Below the pieces are notes generated by a model. It ran no database searches and was not told the DNA's origin. It was given only the letters and a program-made list of their open reading frames with translations. The position numbers and the translations under genes were made by a program. From NCBI GenBank assembly GCA_037176905.1, contig JBBBWG010030742.1:1-38536 (forward strand): DNA of 38,536 nucleotides, given 5' to 3'. Origin of the DNA: Azolla pinnata (taxonomy: Eukaryota > Streptophyta > Polypodiopsida > Salviniales > Salviniaceae). Below are positions 22,248 through 37,200 of the stretch, one piece after another. Within the stretch, counting starts at the first letter, position 1, and every line of letters begins with the position of its first letter.

Positions 22248-25200
22248 CAGAAGAATAGTTCCCTGCTGATTGGGGGGAGGAGAGGTTCCAAGCCAGCGAG
22301 CGAAAGCAGACAGGAACGCTCCCCGAACATAAATGTGAGCCTTGGGTTTCAGAAGCGATCCAGCAGGGGAATCCACGCCTGAAGAAGAGTGGTGGAGAAG
22401 CTCCCGAAGCTAGGGTTCTTAGGGTTGGGAATGGGGGTGTGGATCCAAAGGCGGAGAAGCTTCAGTTTGTCTGCAGCAAACTGCCGTTGCAATCGTGTGC
22501 GAGAGCTATGTCCGGCTCAAAAAATGGCGGCTTCCCTCCTCCTCTGCGCTGTTTCCTGCTCTCTTCTTCTTCTTCCCCGGGTCCTGCTCTCTTCTTCTTC
22601 TGCCCCTGTTCCTGCTCTCTTCTTCTTCTTCTTCTTCTTCTTCTTCTTCTTCTTCTTCCCCTGTTCCTGCTCTGTTTCCTGCTCTCTTCTTCTTCTTCTT
22701 CTTCTTCTTCTTCTTCTTCCCCTGTTCCTGCTCTTTTCTTCTTCTTCTTCTTCTTCTTCTTCCCCTGTTCCTGCTCTGTTTCCTGCTCTGTTCTTCTTCT
22801 TCTTCTTCTTCTTCTTCTTCCCCTGTTCCTTCCTGCTCTGTTTCCTGCTCTGTTTCTTCTTCTTCTTCTTCTTCCCCTGTTCCTTCCTGTCTCTAACACT
22901 TCCTTACTTAACCTTAATAATCTCTCTCCTCTCTCTTGTTTACTGTTTCCTTTTCCCTTTCTGCATTTCTTTTTATTTGAAACCCCCAATTTTGTGTTGT
23001 GTATTTCCTTTTTTACCCCCTTTTCTTCTTCTTTGATTTTTTGCCTTTTCTCCTTCCATTTCTTCTCCTCTTTTCTTTATTTTCCTTCCTTCCATTTTTT
23101 CTTTTCTTCATTTTTCCTTTTTTCTTCCATTCTTTCTTTTCTTCATTTTTCCTTTTTTCTTCCATTTTTTCTTTTCTTCATTTTTCCTTTTTTCTTCCCT
23201 TTTTTCTTTTTTCTCTTTTTTTCTTTGTTTTCCTTTTTTCTTCCTTTCTCCCTTTTTTTATTTTCCTTTTTTCTTCCTTTTACCCTTTTCTATTTTCCTT
23301 TCTTTCCCCATTTTTCCCTTTTTTTCCTTTTTTCTTCCTTTTGCTCTTTTTTTATTTTCCATTTTTCTGCCTTTTTCCCTTTTTTTATTTCCCTTCTTTC
23401 TTCCTTTTTTTCCTTTTTTATTTTCCTTTTTTCTTCCTTTTTCCCTTTTTTATTTCCCTTTTTTATTTTCCTTTTTTATTTCCCTTTTTTATTTTCCTTT
23501 TTTATTTCCCTTTTTTATTTCCCTTTTTTCCTTCCTTTTTTCTTCCTTCTTTTCTTTTCTTTTTTTTTGTCCCCAAATTTATCCTNNNNNNNNNNNNNNN
23601 NNNNNNNNNNNNNNNNNNNNNNNNNNNNNNNNNNNNNNNNNNNNNNNNNNNNNNNNNNNNNNNNNNNNNNNNNNNNNNNNNNNNNCCTTTTTTATTTCCC
23701 TTTTTTCCTTCCTTTTTTCTTCCTTCTTTTCTTTTCTTTTTTTTTGTCCCCAAATTTATCCTTGTCATTAGTTATAAGCAATGCCAAATGCCTACAATAA
23801 CCCAAATGGGGAATTCATATACATTGTATATAACTACTACTACGGAGGTGGAAAAAGCCACCAAGGAGGAGTAAATTTTCATATAACAATATTGTTGTGG
23901 ATCTCAAACAAATGAGAATGATACCATTGTTTATAAAACATATCACGAGCTAAATGATCAGAAACGTCATCATATTGGCCTTTTAGAGTGTGAATAATTA
24001 TGGACCAAATTTCCTTAATTGTATCAACTGGAGGTGTTGATTTACTGTCAAAGGCTTTGGCGCATTTGGACTTCCATATTCACCTGGAGGTGGTAGAAAC
24101 ACTAAGAATTTCCCACAAGGAAAGAAATCCGCCTATACTTTCTTGGCTTGAGAAATGATGTAACATACAATCAATATCCGTCTATCAGAAATGTCAAGGT
24201 AAACGACTTGACTGTGTAAATCACTATCATATGTCATCACTTCTGGTATGAAAGAGGACCAGGTTGCTGAACTCTGTGTAAACATTCATTCTTCTCCCTT
24301 GTATATCAAAATGTGAAGTATCTTTTTCCAAATCGATTGCACGACCATACAGTCCCATAAACAATTATATTATGATTCTTGTTCATAACCACATAATTTA
24401 TAAGAAGGGTTATGCCTTGTTTTACTAAGCTATGTGCCTACTGCAATAGACCAGTGCACAATCAACCATTGAAACTTTGTGAGCTTACGAGGTTGTAGGC
24501 GACTCCACAACTTTTTCCAAAAACATTCACAAAGAAACTGAGTATCGAGACCATTCTAGTACCAAAAGGTTATCAATGCTGGAGAAATGTTTTTGAAATT
24601 GGTTAATATACTTCTCCCTAATTTGACAGTGTATTGAAAAAAGGATTGTCCTTATTCCTGTGGCCTCCTATAATAATCTTGTCATACATAATTCTTGAGA
24701 TCCTATTGCAAACGAATGCGTGGACTTCTCTCATAATAAGCCCACACAATTTCCAATGGGCCTTAACTTTCTCAAGAGGGGGATCAATCAGCCATTTTTT
24801 TTCTACATAACTTATAACTCTTATCCTTAACCAATTGAGACCATTTCCTTCCTTGAAGTGTGTTGATAACTTTCGCAACAAGCCTGATTTGTTCACCACC
24901 TCGAAATAATTTGTGTTACTAGAAGATTGCACACCTTTAACCGTCATAAGATTCCCCATACTATCAAAGATGCCTTACTGCTCATTTGTCAAGTTTAACC
25001 TGCTAGACATTGGAGTTGCTTGTACTATATTGAACATAGTGTGTCCACCTCTCAAATGACTTAAAACATCATCTCAGTCCTCATGTGTTGAGCTCAAGAA
25101 TATTCTCCATTCCACTAGTAAATCCCCCAGGCGTGCGGCTAACAATCCCCGAGCCAACTTGGTTCGGGTCCCTAACATTGATTCTGAATTTGTTGTGATC

Positions 25201-28200
25201 CAAGGGTTCCAAACTATCAATCGTCGGAGCACTTCTTTCTGGAGATGACCATGCTTTCTATTCTAATCCTTTTCTTATGGAATCCACCTAGGCACAGTGA
25301 AGTTCCAACTCACGACCACGTTGTATTAATGAATAAGAAGGAAGATCATCCCATATTTGATGAAAGTTCTCGCGTTCCTTCATAAAGGTCTCTGAATCCC
25401 CCGTTATGCTATCATATCAACCTTTAAGATTGTAAAACACTATTGACCAAATGTCCATGGTAGTCTCAATCGGAGGTGTCTGTTTTCCTTCTTCCTTCTT
25501 TTCCCCTTATTTGCTTTCCCTCTTCCATTTTTTTTCTAAAGAACTTTACCATTAGTTATAAAATATCACAAGAATGGGTATCCCCTAATGTGGGGCTGAA
25601 TTATACAACTCATAGACTTAATACTCATGTGATTATTGCTTTCGAAGCAGCCCAGTCTCCAAAATCAAAGTCGATCAAAACTTGATTGAAGCTAGGTTCT
25701 TAATTTTGCATATTGTCCCTAGCCAATTCAGTCACCCCCTTATTGTGCCCTCGATTCTCAGCTCACGGGCAAAACCATCATCTTTAGTCGCATGAACTTC
25801 TCCTACATCAACCGCCGATTCTGTAAACATTGCCATACTACAAGCAATTTGTGTCGCCAAATCGCCTCCACACTCCAAGAGATTCTTAACCAATTAATTG
25901 GAACTCAACTGAGAATCCATATAGCTAGTAAAGAATTCAGATTCATAACATCCACTAAGTATGCGATATGATTTTCTTAACCAATCGATTTGATCTTGCT
26001 GAGAATCATGCGATATCAATTCATTGTATTATGAGCTGCCTACTTAAGCACGGAATCATTTATTATTAAACATTCCATTATCCAATTCATGCTGAACGTG
26101 ACACTATAATCCTCGTAATTTTGTAGTGGGGTTTCAATTTACATTGTGGTCCCTATTGATAATATAACTATATCATCACTACTGAACAAATGGATCTACA
26201 TGTAATGCTTTCCTAGATCACTTTAACACCAAACAAAGACTATGACAGTGAATACACAGACTATCTGATCCAATTGAGCATATCCCACGCCTCCAAACTC
26301 CACACTGACGATGCACTCTCTTTGTTTTCTTCAGTAGTAGAATTGAATCATTCTCACCTCGTTCATCATCTACTAATTTCATAAGTATCGATACCAAACA
26401 AGTTTAGGCTAAGACCAGTACACACACAGCTAGTCAGAAAACATTCCTACAAATACCAATGATCGCCTTAATCATCTGATTTTAAGTAATATCCATCATG
26501 CATCAAACATGTCTGTAAATGAGATCAAATGCGATTTACCAGCTTTGCAAACTGAAGAAATGAAATTGACTGAAGCAAACATTTCCAACCACTCCTTTGG
26601 TACAGAAAACACCCACTAACACTGTTGAAACATCTGAACTTGGGCTCATCAAATATTGAAAAACAAGCTTTAACTTTCTGACACTACCCTGGTATCCATC
26701 ACTCCCCAATCATGTTGGTTATGATACTCACGGTCTGTAGGTTATTTATTCAAATTGACGGCACTAATGAAATTGAACTTCTGTGAGTAGTATGATACTT
26801 AAATGCTTAATCAGAATGTTGTACAAAAGAATTGTGTAGAGTACCCCACTGCCAATGGACATCTCTTCAGTATTACAATCGCAACATAATGCTCCCAGAA
26901 CCTGAGAGAATAACTACAATACTGATAATTCTCTACTTCTCCTGCTCTCTCTCTCTCTCTCTCTCTCTCTTGACATAGAATTTATGCTTGGAAATGAAGA
27001 ATTGATTATGTGGTTAGCAAATCCACTATATTTAGCACTTATGAGGCATTCAGGCTTAAATCCTAAGTCATTCTATCCTGTAAATCTGAAATAAAGGTCG
27101 ATGCAAATTCTGTAAGCTTTCTTCCAGTTTCACCTGCTATTTCCTTCAAGTTGATGATATCTTGTGATGCCTGCAGAATCAAATTTCGCAGTTAAGCCGA
27201 GGGAGAGAGAAAAAGGGGGCGGGGATTTTTAATACAATACCTTTAAAAAACGAGTGCATAAGCTAAACAATATAGGATGATCAACATGCATTTATCATGA
27301 CTAAGCAAAAGTAATGCAATACTGAAATTGTCAGTACTAGTACAGAATTACTCTCAACACCACTCAGTTTACGTTTATTACCCACACCCAATAATAGTAG
27401 GCTCCTTCAAATCCACCAGAATTATCCTTAATACTCCCCCATAGTTTCATATTTCTAAACCACAGTTTGCATTCATACTTCATGCTCAATGTCTCGACAT
27501 AATTGTTAGAACTTACTAATACATCATTTTAACAGGTCTACACACTGATACTCCTGTGATAAGCTTACAGTGCATTATAAAATCATAGGATCACTTGTTT
27601 GCAGAAAAATAGATACCTGAAGTGAAATTTTGCTCATCAATTCATTTGCCGTTAAGTCAAAGGGTGTGATATCATACCCAGCATCCTCTCCATTCCTGAA
27701 GTAATCTGAACTGGATATGGCACTAGAATTCTACAGAGACACAAACTGTCTTATAAATACATAATTGATGATTTGAAACAGACTGGAGTTTAGAACTATG
27801 GAAAAGAAGCAAACACTTACTGCAAACTTCTGGAGACGAACCTGGTTGTCAGCATCTCCAATCTCATTCTTATCACCAAAAAACTGAGAGGATGAGATAG
27901 CTTTGGCATTCGCGAACTTAATCCGCGCTTCATTACTCTCCTCCACCTGAAACCAAGAGAGAGCTTAAGCATTATGTACACTCCCCAACATTTCCATTAA
28001 TTTCCCCAAGTGGTTTTCACTTTTTCTCAAATGGTTTTCATGAATCCCCAATCAAGAAAAATCACAGGAAATAAGCATAAACTTGTTCAAGGCATATATA
28101 CAATTGCCAGATAGGGCAAAGAGAACCAGTTGAAATGAAGTTGGGTTGGCAAGACACAATCCATAATTACTGGAAGAGGGTTGAGTCTAACCTGAACCTT

Positions 28201-31200
28201 TGGACGACCATTCATTGGCTGTTTTTTGAGACTGGATATTCCACCAAACTCAGAAAAGAAATCTGTGGCCATTGAAGGAGCTGAAATATGGCCATTGGCA
28301 GTTGAAGTAGTGCTTGCTGTAGTTATGGCAGGCAAATCCTCAGTGTAGGTAAAACGAGAACTTTGAGGAGACTGGGTTGATCCATTAGAGGATGGCACTA
28401 CTTTAGGAGGGAGTTCCAATGGCTTTTGGTTGTATAAATTCTCGTTGGGCTATAGCAAATATAAAGAATTAATTAGAGCTTCATGTTAGTAAAAATTTGG
28501 CGATTTATAATAGCTGAAATTGACATCATATGACAGTTATAGGGTAGACACCTTTGATGTGAGCTTCTTAACTCCCAAAGAGCCGGCCTTGCCTGAGGTA
28601 ACCTTTTTAGCACCAATGGAGATAGGCCTCCGAATAGAAGTGCTTGTAGGATGACAGGCCACTTGCACAGGGACAATGTTGGGTTCAGGTTTTACTTTAT
28701 CTTTGTTTTCAGTTTGTACTTGATCAATAAGATCATCACTAGGAATACTATTATGAGTTGTTGACAATGTGCAGTGTACATTTGTGGGAAAATGAATATT
28801 CCCATTGGCTCCTGATTGAGAAACCTCTTTTGCAAGCAATTGGCGATAAAGTTCTGCCGCCCTTGATGTATACTTTGCCTCGATCTTTCCTCCATCTGTC
28901 CATCCATGTTGCTTAAAAAATGTAAGCGCTCTTGCATTTCCACCATAGCTCATAGTTTTCAATTGATCTGAAGTCCAACTATCTAAGTTTATGGATCTGC
29001 TCATCCACCAAGCATGAAGATAAACACAAGGATAAGAATGTCGCATAATATCATGAATCTAGAAAACGTGCATGATCCTAAAATGAGATAAACTCTACAT
29101 TCAATTAATTTATTCTTATTTCCCTACATAGTCCAAAAAAAATATTTTTACAAATGCTGGTATGCTACAAACCAATTATAAAAAATTCAGGCATATCTCT
29201 ACTTCAGGGATTAATGTGTACTTTTTCAGCTTTTCGATAACATATTCAACTTGAGAAATTATATGATTGTTCAGTCTTAACTCTATGTGCTGCTTGAGAA
29301 TCATTTAATCGATGCATGCACTTTCACTCGCTTCACAGGTCGACCAAGGTCATTTAGACAAAATAACACAAAACTAAGAGGAATCTAGGGATAAAAAAGG
29401 AAGTTTCAGATATATATCGAAAGAAATAATATTACCTCACAAAGCTGATGTGAACACCTAGACTACGATGAAAAGCTGAGCAATCGAGACAAATGAAAAT
29501 CCCATAAGGAACAGATGCCCAACTTGGATTCTTGGCAGTGCAATCGAAACATACCTACAGCAAATACGATTTTATCAAGTGGAGAAATGACATAATACAC
29601 TTCAAGTCACTCGAAATTGGATAGAGTAACCATCTATAGTAGTAGAGCATTCCAATCAAATTATACATTCTGAAGCAGGTACGAGATTCAATGTCCACGC
29701 GGTAGGGTTGAATATGTACCGGTTAAAGAACAAGAAAGGAAGATCATCAAAGGAAATTAAAAAAAACCAGCGTTTCCTCCCAATCTGAAGAAGTGCAACA
29801 TTAGTGAGGAAAAACTACACGAATTTCTCCTTCAAATGATTCAGCTAAGCGGTAATAATCAGGCACTCAAGAAACAAATATGCAAGACATGAGGTGTGAC
29901 ATGAGACTAGCAAAAATCTAGAGGCGGCCATTGGGTTTTGTTCTGCAGAACTACGGTATAAGAAAAAACTTCAGACCGAATTCTGCAGAAAAAATGTACG
30001 TCGAAAACTTCACTTCAAACAGAAGACAGAGAGAGAAGCATGCTGAGAGGCTGGGCATTCACACACCTTATTCTCGGGCTTGGCTTTCAGCTTTCGGAAC
30101 ACCAGGTTCTTGTCTCGGTATTCCTCTACAGCCATGGTAGCTCAACAGATCGGCCTACTTCTGGATGGCGGTGATGACGCTGATGAGAACGACGATCGAT
30201 CGATGAGAAACGGTACAGAAATGAGATGGCGAAGCGGCATACGGCTTGCTTCTATCGCTTTGCCGGAAGCGAGCAGATCGTGCTTGAAGCGCCCTTCCGC
30301 AGCGCTCCTTCCGATCCTGTTCCTTCCTGCCCGTCTCCCTTGGCACTTGCCTCTCTCGATCTTTCTGTTCTTCCTCTTCTTCCGGATCGCTGCGTTTCCT
30401 CTCTGTCTCTCGATTCCTGGTCCGCGCACAGCTTCGAGCTGCTCCCGTTTCTCCCTCGTGGCAGATTAGGGTTTTCCAAGGAGATTAGGGTTTCCAAGGA
30501 GTGAAAGCCAGGTTAGGGTTTTTCAAGGAGATTAGGGTTTCCAATTAGGGTTTCCGAGGAGTGAAAGCCAGATTAGGGTTTTTCAAGGAGATTAGGGTTT
30601 CCAATTAGGGTTTCCGAGGAGTGAAAGCCAGATTAGGGTTTTTCAAGGAGTGAAATGCCAGATTAGGGTTTCCGAGGAGCGAAAGGCCATATTAGGGTTT
30701 TTCAAGGAGTGAAAGGCTAGATTAGGGTTTCCGAGGAGCGAAAGGCCAGATTAGGGTTTCCAAGGAGTGAAAGCAAGATTAGGGTTTTTCAAGGAGCGAA
30801 AGGCCAGATTAGGGTTTCTGAGGAGCGAAAGGCCAGATTAGGGTTTTTCAAGGAGTGAAAGGCCAGATTAGAGTTTCCAAGGAGGGAAAGGTCAGATTAG
30901 GGTTTTCAAGGAGTGAAAGCCGATTAGGGTTCTCACGGAATGAGAGGCCAGATTAGGGTTTTCAAGGAGTGAAAGCTGAATTAGGGCTCTCAAGGAGTGA
31001 AAGGGCGGATTAGGGTTCTCAAGGAGAGGAAGCCGGATTAGGGTTCTAAATGAGTGAAACGCTAGATTAGGGGTCCAAGGAGTGAAAACCAGATTAGGGT
31101 TTCCAAGGAGTGAAAACCAGATTAGGGTTTCCAAGGAGTGAAAACCAGATTAGGGTTTCCAAGGATCGAAGGCTGGATTAGGGTTTTCAAGGAGTAAATG

Positions 31201-34200
31201 GCCAGATTACGATTCTCAAGGAGTGAAAGGCCAGATTAGGGTTTTCAAGGAGTAGAAGGCCAGATTACGGTTCTCAAGGAGTGAAAAGCAAATTAGGGCT
31301 CTCAAGGAGTGAAAGGCTAGATTAGGGTTGTCAAGAAGTGAAAGCCAAATTAGGGTTTCCAAGGAGCGAAGGCTAGATTAGGGTTTTCAAGGAGCAAAAG
31401 CCAGATAAGGGTTCATATAGTAAGAAGAAGAAATGGTTGTGGCTATGGCTATAAGCAGAGCTCCATGATGAGGCCAACGGTGGTTCAAGTCCTAACACTG
31501 GCAAAAGACGATCGAAAGTGGCATCGACACTACGCTGATACATTGCTAATAGTAAGATCAACAGCTCAAAGGCCCTCAAGGAGGCTCGATTATCAACTTT
31601 ACAAAGAGCAGATCGAGCAAGATAGTCGTCTCCAACAAGCAGAAATGAACGTGGAAACGATCTGCAAAACCCAAACATAGGCTTTCCATGGCACTTGCAG
31701 TTCCATGCTTCCACCGATCCATGCTCCAAGCCAACATTCAAAGATCAAATCGTCGGTAAAGCTTTCGACGCTGGTATATACAATCAAATGAGAGCTGGGA
31801 GTCTAATCCCATCAAGCAAGCAAGTCTTCGAGCAGCAGCGGATCGACAAACTGAACCGAGGTTTTCCGCGATCAATTAGCCAACCCAAAAACCCGTTCCG
31901 ATTTGTGATCCCATATTGCTTGCTGCATAGGTCTTTCTGTCAGCAATTCCACAAGCATAGATGCCATAAAAAACTAAATAAGTCTCGACCGAACTGAAGC
32001 AAAACTTTCACTTTATCCACGGTTTCAACGGGATGGCATCCAACCCGATGCATAGCCATCTTTAGTAGCAATTTCACAAACATCTCAGATGTAGTAGCAT
32101 TACTTGCGAAAGCACGCTCACCAAAACGATGGGAATTACTCGAGCAAAACAACGAGCAAACACCGATTTGATATCAAAGAAGATACACAACTTTTTCATG
32201 CTGATTTTGGGTACACATCGAAATCCAATCAAACAAAAAGGAGGATTTTCCCATTGCAATTGCATGCATCCCTCATAGATGTAGATGGATACATTATGTA
32301 TTCCTCCCTCTAGAGACAAACCACAAAACAAACCTACATCATCTCATGGAACCTCGCAAGAGCTTTTTTCTGGATCACGACCCGGTAGCTGTCCCCAGGC
32401 TGGGTCTCAAACCTTGCATCCACCTTGCGTTGCTGCGCTTGGCTGCCGAGGCCTGCCCTCGCATCGCCAGATTGAGCTTGAACGGGCTCTACGATCCCAC
32501 TCCCATCTTTGCCAAGCCCCTAAATAAAGAGCCGAAAACAAGCCGAAAGAACCAACAGCATGAGCATTCAGTCCAATGTTTTCTTTATAACAGGTGAAAT
32601 GAAATGCAAATCGCTCTCCTGTCCCATCATCTTTTACTTAACGAGACACAGGCGGTACTAGATTCTTCTTCTGTGTGTTGTTTTGTATCGCCACATGTAG
32701 CACACGGAACTGATTTGATTCTACAACAACTACTTACCGATCCTTCTTGCCAGCCCATGCTCCGAAGCATGCGGTTGCCCACGTTCTTTTCGTTGATGGC
32801 TGTGTTGGCTGTTATCACCTCGTAAGGTTGCACTTCCGGGCCTCCGGGTACGGACCCCATAGCCGAGCTAGAACCCTTCAATCCTACACCTGGTGGGAAT
32901 GGCATCTCCATATCCCATCCCCTGCCTCCTGAGCCTGGTATGCATGTTATCGCTACCCGTAATTTAAAACAGGGGCTCAAAAAAGACTGGCATCGAATGA
33001 AGATGCCAAAAAAGCACTTCAAATTTACCCACAAAAATAGTAAAAGACCAGAGGTGGGGCTTGGGAAGGGGAAGTGGGGAAGGCAACATCCGGTGAGAAA
33101 TTTTGTAACTAGCCCCACGACTCGCCTTGTAGGAGGGAAAAACAAAATACACATTTTCAACTAACCTTTGTCCTTGTTCTCCGCTTCGAGCAATGCATCG
33201 AGAGGGGTGGTCATAGAGGAGCCATAAAGGTTTCTTCGCTCCGCAGCTCTATCCCGATACGCTGGTTGAGGCGTTTCAGTGAATCTCCGTTTTGCACCTG
33301 AGGTTGTGCTACCCACGGCTACCGATGCATCGGTCTTACTGGTCGAAGCACTGCCTCCAGAAGTTGCTTCTACAGCAGGGATTTGTGCAACTGTTGGCCC
33401 TGTATTATTCGCTTGTTTTGCACTCCCGTACTTGTCTGTACTGCGATGGCTTTCATCGGCAGCTCTTGCGTCGATCGTACTATAACTTCCATCCAGCTCC
33501 CTAAGTTCCGCTTTCTTGATGACATGACCAGATAAAGCCGCTGTAGCACTCTGCGACAAGCTCTCGTGCCGTTGATGTTCGTGCAAGGAAACTACGTTGC
33601 TTGCCGAGACAGGAGCAGGCATCACCGGATTCCCCTGTCCTTCATTCTGTCTCAATTTCCATAGGTTGAGGAGCTTCTTTTTGCTCGCTTGAAGCGAGCC
33701 CTTCAACGCCTGCCGCGTTTCCTTCTCTTTCTCCTTCTGTCTTTCTTTATCCCGCTTTGCAGCAGCTTGCGCTGCCATGGCAGCAGCCTGGAAAGCCTCT
33801 GCCAAAGAAGGTTTTTTCTCTTCACCTGTAGTTTCTACAGCCCTAACTTCGCCTTCTTCGGTTGTGGCACCATCAACAGCTTTTTTTTCAGCGTCTTTGC
33901 TCGCCGCTCCAGATTCAGCATCGACGTAAGGCACATACTGCTGGGTCTCCTGATTGTAGTAGTACCAGAGAGCATTGTTCCCATCATAGAACAATGCTGC
34001 ATGTGAAAAGAGACAAGATCTCAGAACATTGTCCTTTCGTTCGAAAACATTTACCCTACAAAAGCTTCTGGTTTACCTCTATTAGGATCATAGTAGAAGC
34101 CTGAAGCAGCATCGTAGTAATAACCTGACGCCTCATCCCACACATATCCTGATTCAGGGGCTCCTCCTTTCACCTTGCCAGAACTAGCACCTCTAGCTAT

Positions 34201-37200
34201 CATATCCTCTTTCTGAGATCGACCTGTAGAATCATACTGCAAGATACACCAGTTAAGTACACACATTTAGCAAAATCACCAAGATCTCCACCCTTATCCA
34301 CACCGAAGAAATGTTTTACAACTCCATACTTGCTGTGCAAATGTGGCTGCTTCAATAGCAGCAGCAGCAACACTACTAGCTTGGCAAGCAGATGAGCTCG
34401 ACCCGTGAATGCTCTTCGCAAATGCAACTCGTAGCGATTGTCCATTCTTCTCTAGAGCTATGCCATTTGTAGCCTCCAACACTTTTGCTGCATCTTGGAC
34501 CTGAAATTTTGTCAAAATTTATAAGATTTAAAGCTCCTCGTATGCACGATGATTATGCACATAATTCTGAAAGGAGTGTCAAACTCGAAGCATACCGAAT
34601 AGAAATGAACAAACGCAAAACCCCTGGAAACATGTGTGAACTTGTCTCTAACAAGACGTAAGTCCTACAAAATGTGTTTGAACCAGGTAAGTCAAGCTGG
34701 TATTACAGAAGATGCATCATGCGAAAAAGCTCCATACTCGTTACGGTTAGCAGCTTACCTTGACTGGAGCATACTTTGAGAATTCACAATGCAGTGTATC
34801 CTCATTCACATGCTCATCGAGACCACGAATAACCAGAACATGCGTAGGGCCTCCTTCAGACCCTTTCCTCCCAGAGGAAGCAGTCATCGATAGGGCAACA
34901 TCAGCAACTGGTGCATCATCAGCACGTGACTCGTTGCACTAGCAGTATCACAATTGAAAGCTCACACAGAGGGACATGTTGACGATAATTTCAATCAATA
35001 TGAACAAAAGGAAAATGAACAGTACCTGAAAACATGAAGTGCGGCGAGCAAAGTTGATACAACCACAGTCTGTGCACATCCAATCCACAGCAGAATTACC
35101 ATGTCTGGAGACACCGGGAGCTGATACCTGGGAAGCTCCTACACCTCCAGTGGGTTTACTGCTGTAACTCACAAAAGCAAATTCCATCATGAGCAATACT
35201 GACAACCCCAGCAGCTTCACTGGCAGATGGTAGCCTTTTTCTCCAAAACCTATGGACCAAATTCCAATATGGATATACATTGGGATTTTTTTCATCCACA
35301 TCTACAATGCATGAAAAGTTTGATGAGAGCACATCCATTCATAATAAAGAAACTAAGCCGTGTTAATCTTGTTGGACCTATCAAAAGACTTTGAATTCAC
35401 ATAGAAGAAATACACACACTGATGTCCTGTCTCAAGACCAGTATGTGATCAAATATAAACATCACGTTATCCTACTATCTTGGTTATCTCTGTCAAACAA
35501 CATTACTGCTTAGCACAGCCATCCAAAACTTTATCCGATGAGAACCATAGATTTTCATATGATTCAAATCCAACGACTGTACACATACACCACAAAAAAT
35601 CCAAACACATAAAGCAACTGCCAAACAGTTCTTAAGACGCACATCAGAACTTAAGATGGTTTCAACAATTAAAAAAGTAATAGAAGTAAACCTATATTCA
35701 AAGTATACTCTGCGCCCATCAAGAATTAATCCATCTTCATGCAAAACATCCATCACCTTCCTTGCAGACTCCTGATAAAGCATACAATAAATTGGTTCTT
35801 GCAAAACATGCTGGAATTATGAGCTTTTTCATATATACACTCACCACAGATGGAAAATCTATGAATGCGAAACCTCGTGATATTCCAGAATTCCGTTCTT
35901 TGATGACTCGAACATTCTTCAAGGGGCCCCATTGGACCTACAGGAAACATATAAATCTCTAGCGTGTAGAAATCTCCAAAGCTGTAAAATAAAACAAAAA
36001 TGGAGTCTGCTGAATGCATACCAGTGCCTTGTACAAATCGTCTTCAGTGGTCTTCTGAGACAATCCTTTTACCATGAGCGTCGCTGAAGGAGCCTAGAGA
36101 GAGAGAAGGGAGTATTAGAACACTACCCTTTCAATGAGATAAAACTTTTCAATACATATAACTCACAAACACATACCGCTCGAGGCCGGTCACCATATCT
36201 TCTCTCATCCAAATCTCTCTTCCAAGAATCATAATGACTGTCACTGATGCTACCTTCCCTCCTGCTGCTCCGGCTACGGCTTCTTCGTGAACGAGAGTAA
36301 GACCTTTTCGGGCTGCGAGATTTCCACGAGGACTGGGAATCTTCGGACGAACGTGATCTTCGAGGAGAAAACGACCTTCTGTACCGACCATCATAGCTAC
36401 GTGACCGAGAACGAGAACGTGACCGAGAACGTGACCGAGAACGAGATCGAGACCGAGAACGTGACCAAGAACGAGAACGAGAGTACGATCGTGATGATGC
36501 ACCAGAATAATCGCTGTGTCTGTCCCTATCAGAGCTCCTGCCTCTTTCATGGCTTCTTTGCCTCTCCCTATCTTCATCCCTGTACTTTTGCATTCTAGTG
36601 TACCTCCTCTGGTTGTAGTTCCCATCATGGTTAGCATTTTTTGGGTATTCTTTACCTAGCTCATGTGTATCCTCTCTGCTGCTTTGAGTATGATCATGTA
36701 GCCTCCGATCACATCCTTCACCTTCGTATCTGTCAGGAAATCCATCTCTACCATTCCCAGGATAGTCTCTTACACCATCAGCATTCTGGAAACTATCCAA
36801 ATCTCGGTAGTTACTGAAACCTCGGAGGTGATCAACGTTCCCAAAACAATCTGTGTCTCTATATCTGTCAGCATCTCTGATGTTATGATTGTATCCCACT
36901 ATCTCCTGCCTTCCTATAACACCATAGTTAGCATCTTTGTCTGTCTTCCTCCCTAGCGGAATCAAACCCGTCAGGGCTGCTGGCGCTGGTGAAAACCCTT
37001 CCCCCATATGTTGGGCTTCCGAAAATCCCCTTCCTCCATAACCTCCATTAACTCTGAATGAAGAAAATGTGGCAAACATAAACATATACTCCTTGTTTGA
37101 GGAGAAAATCATGTGTGCACCCCCACAAATACAATTACAGGGCCCACATACTGAAAATTTAGAAAACAAATACCTGTATTCACTATTCCTTTGTGCATCA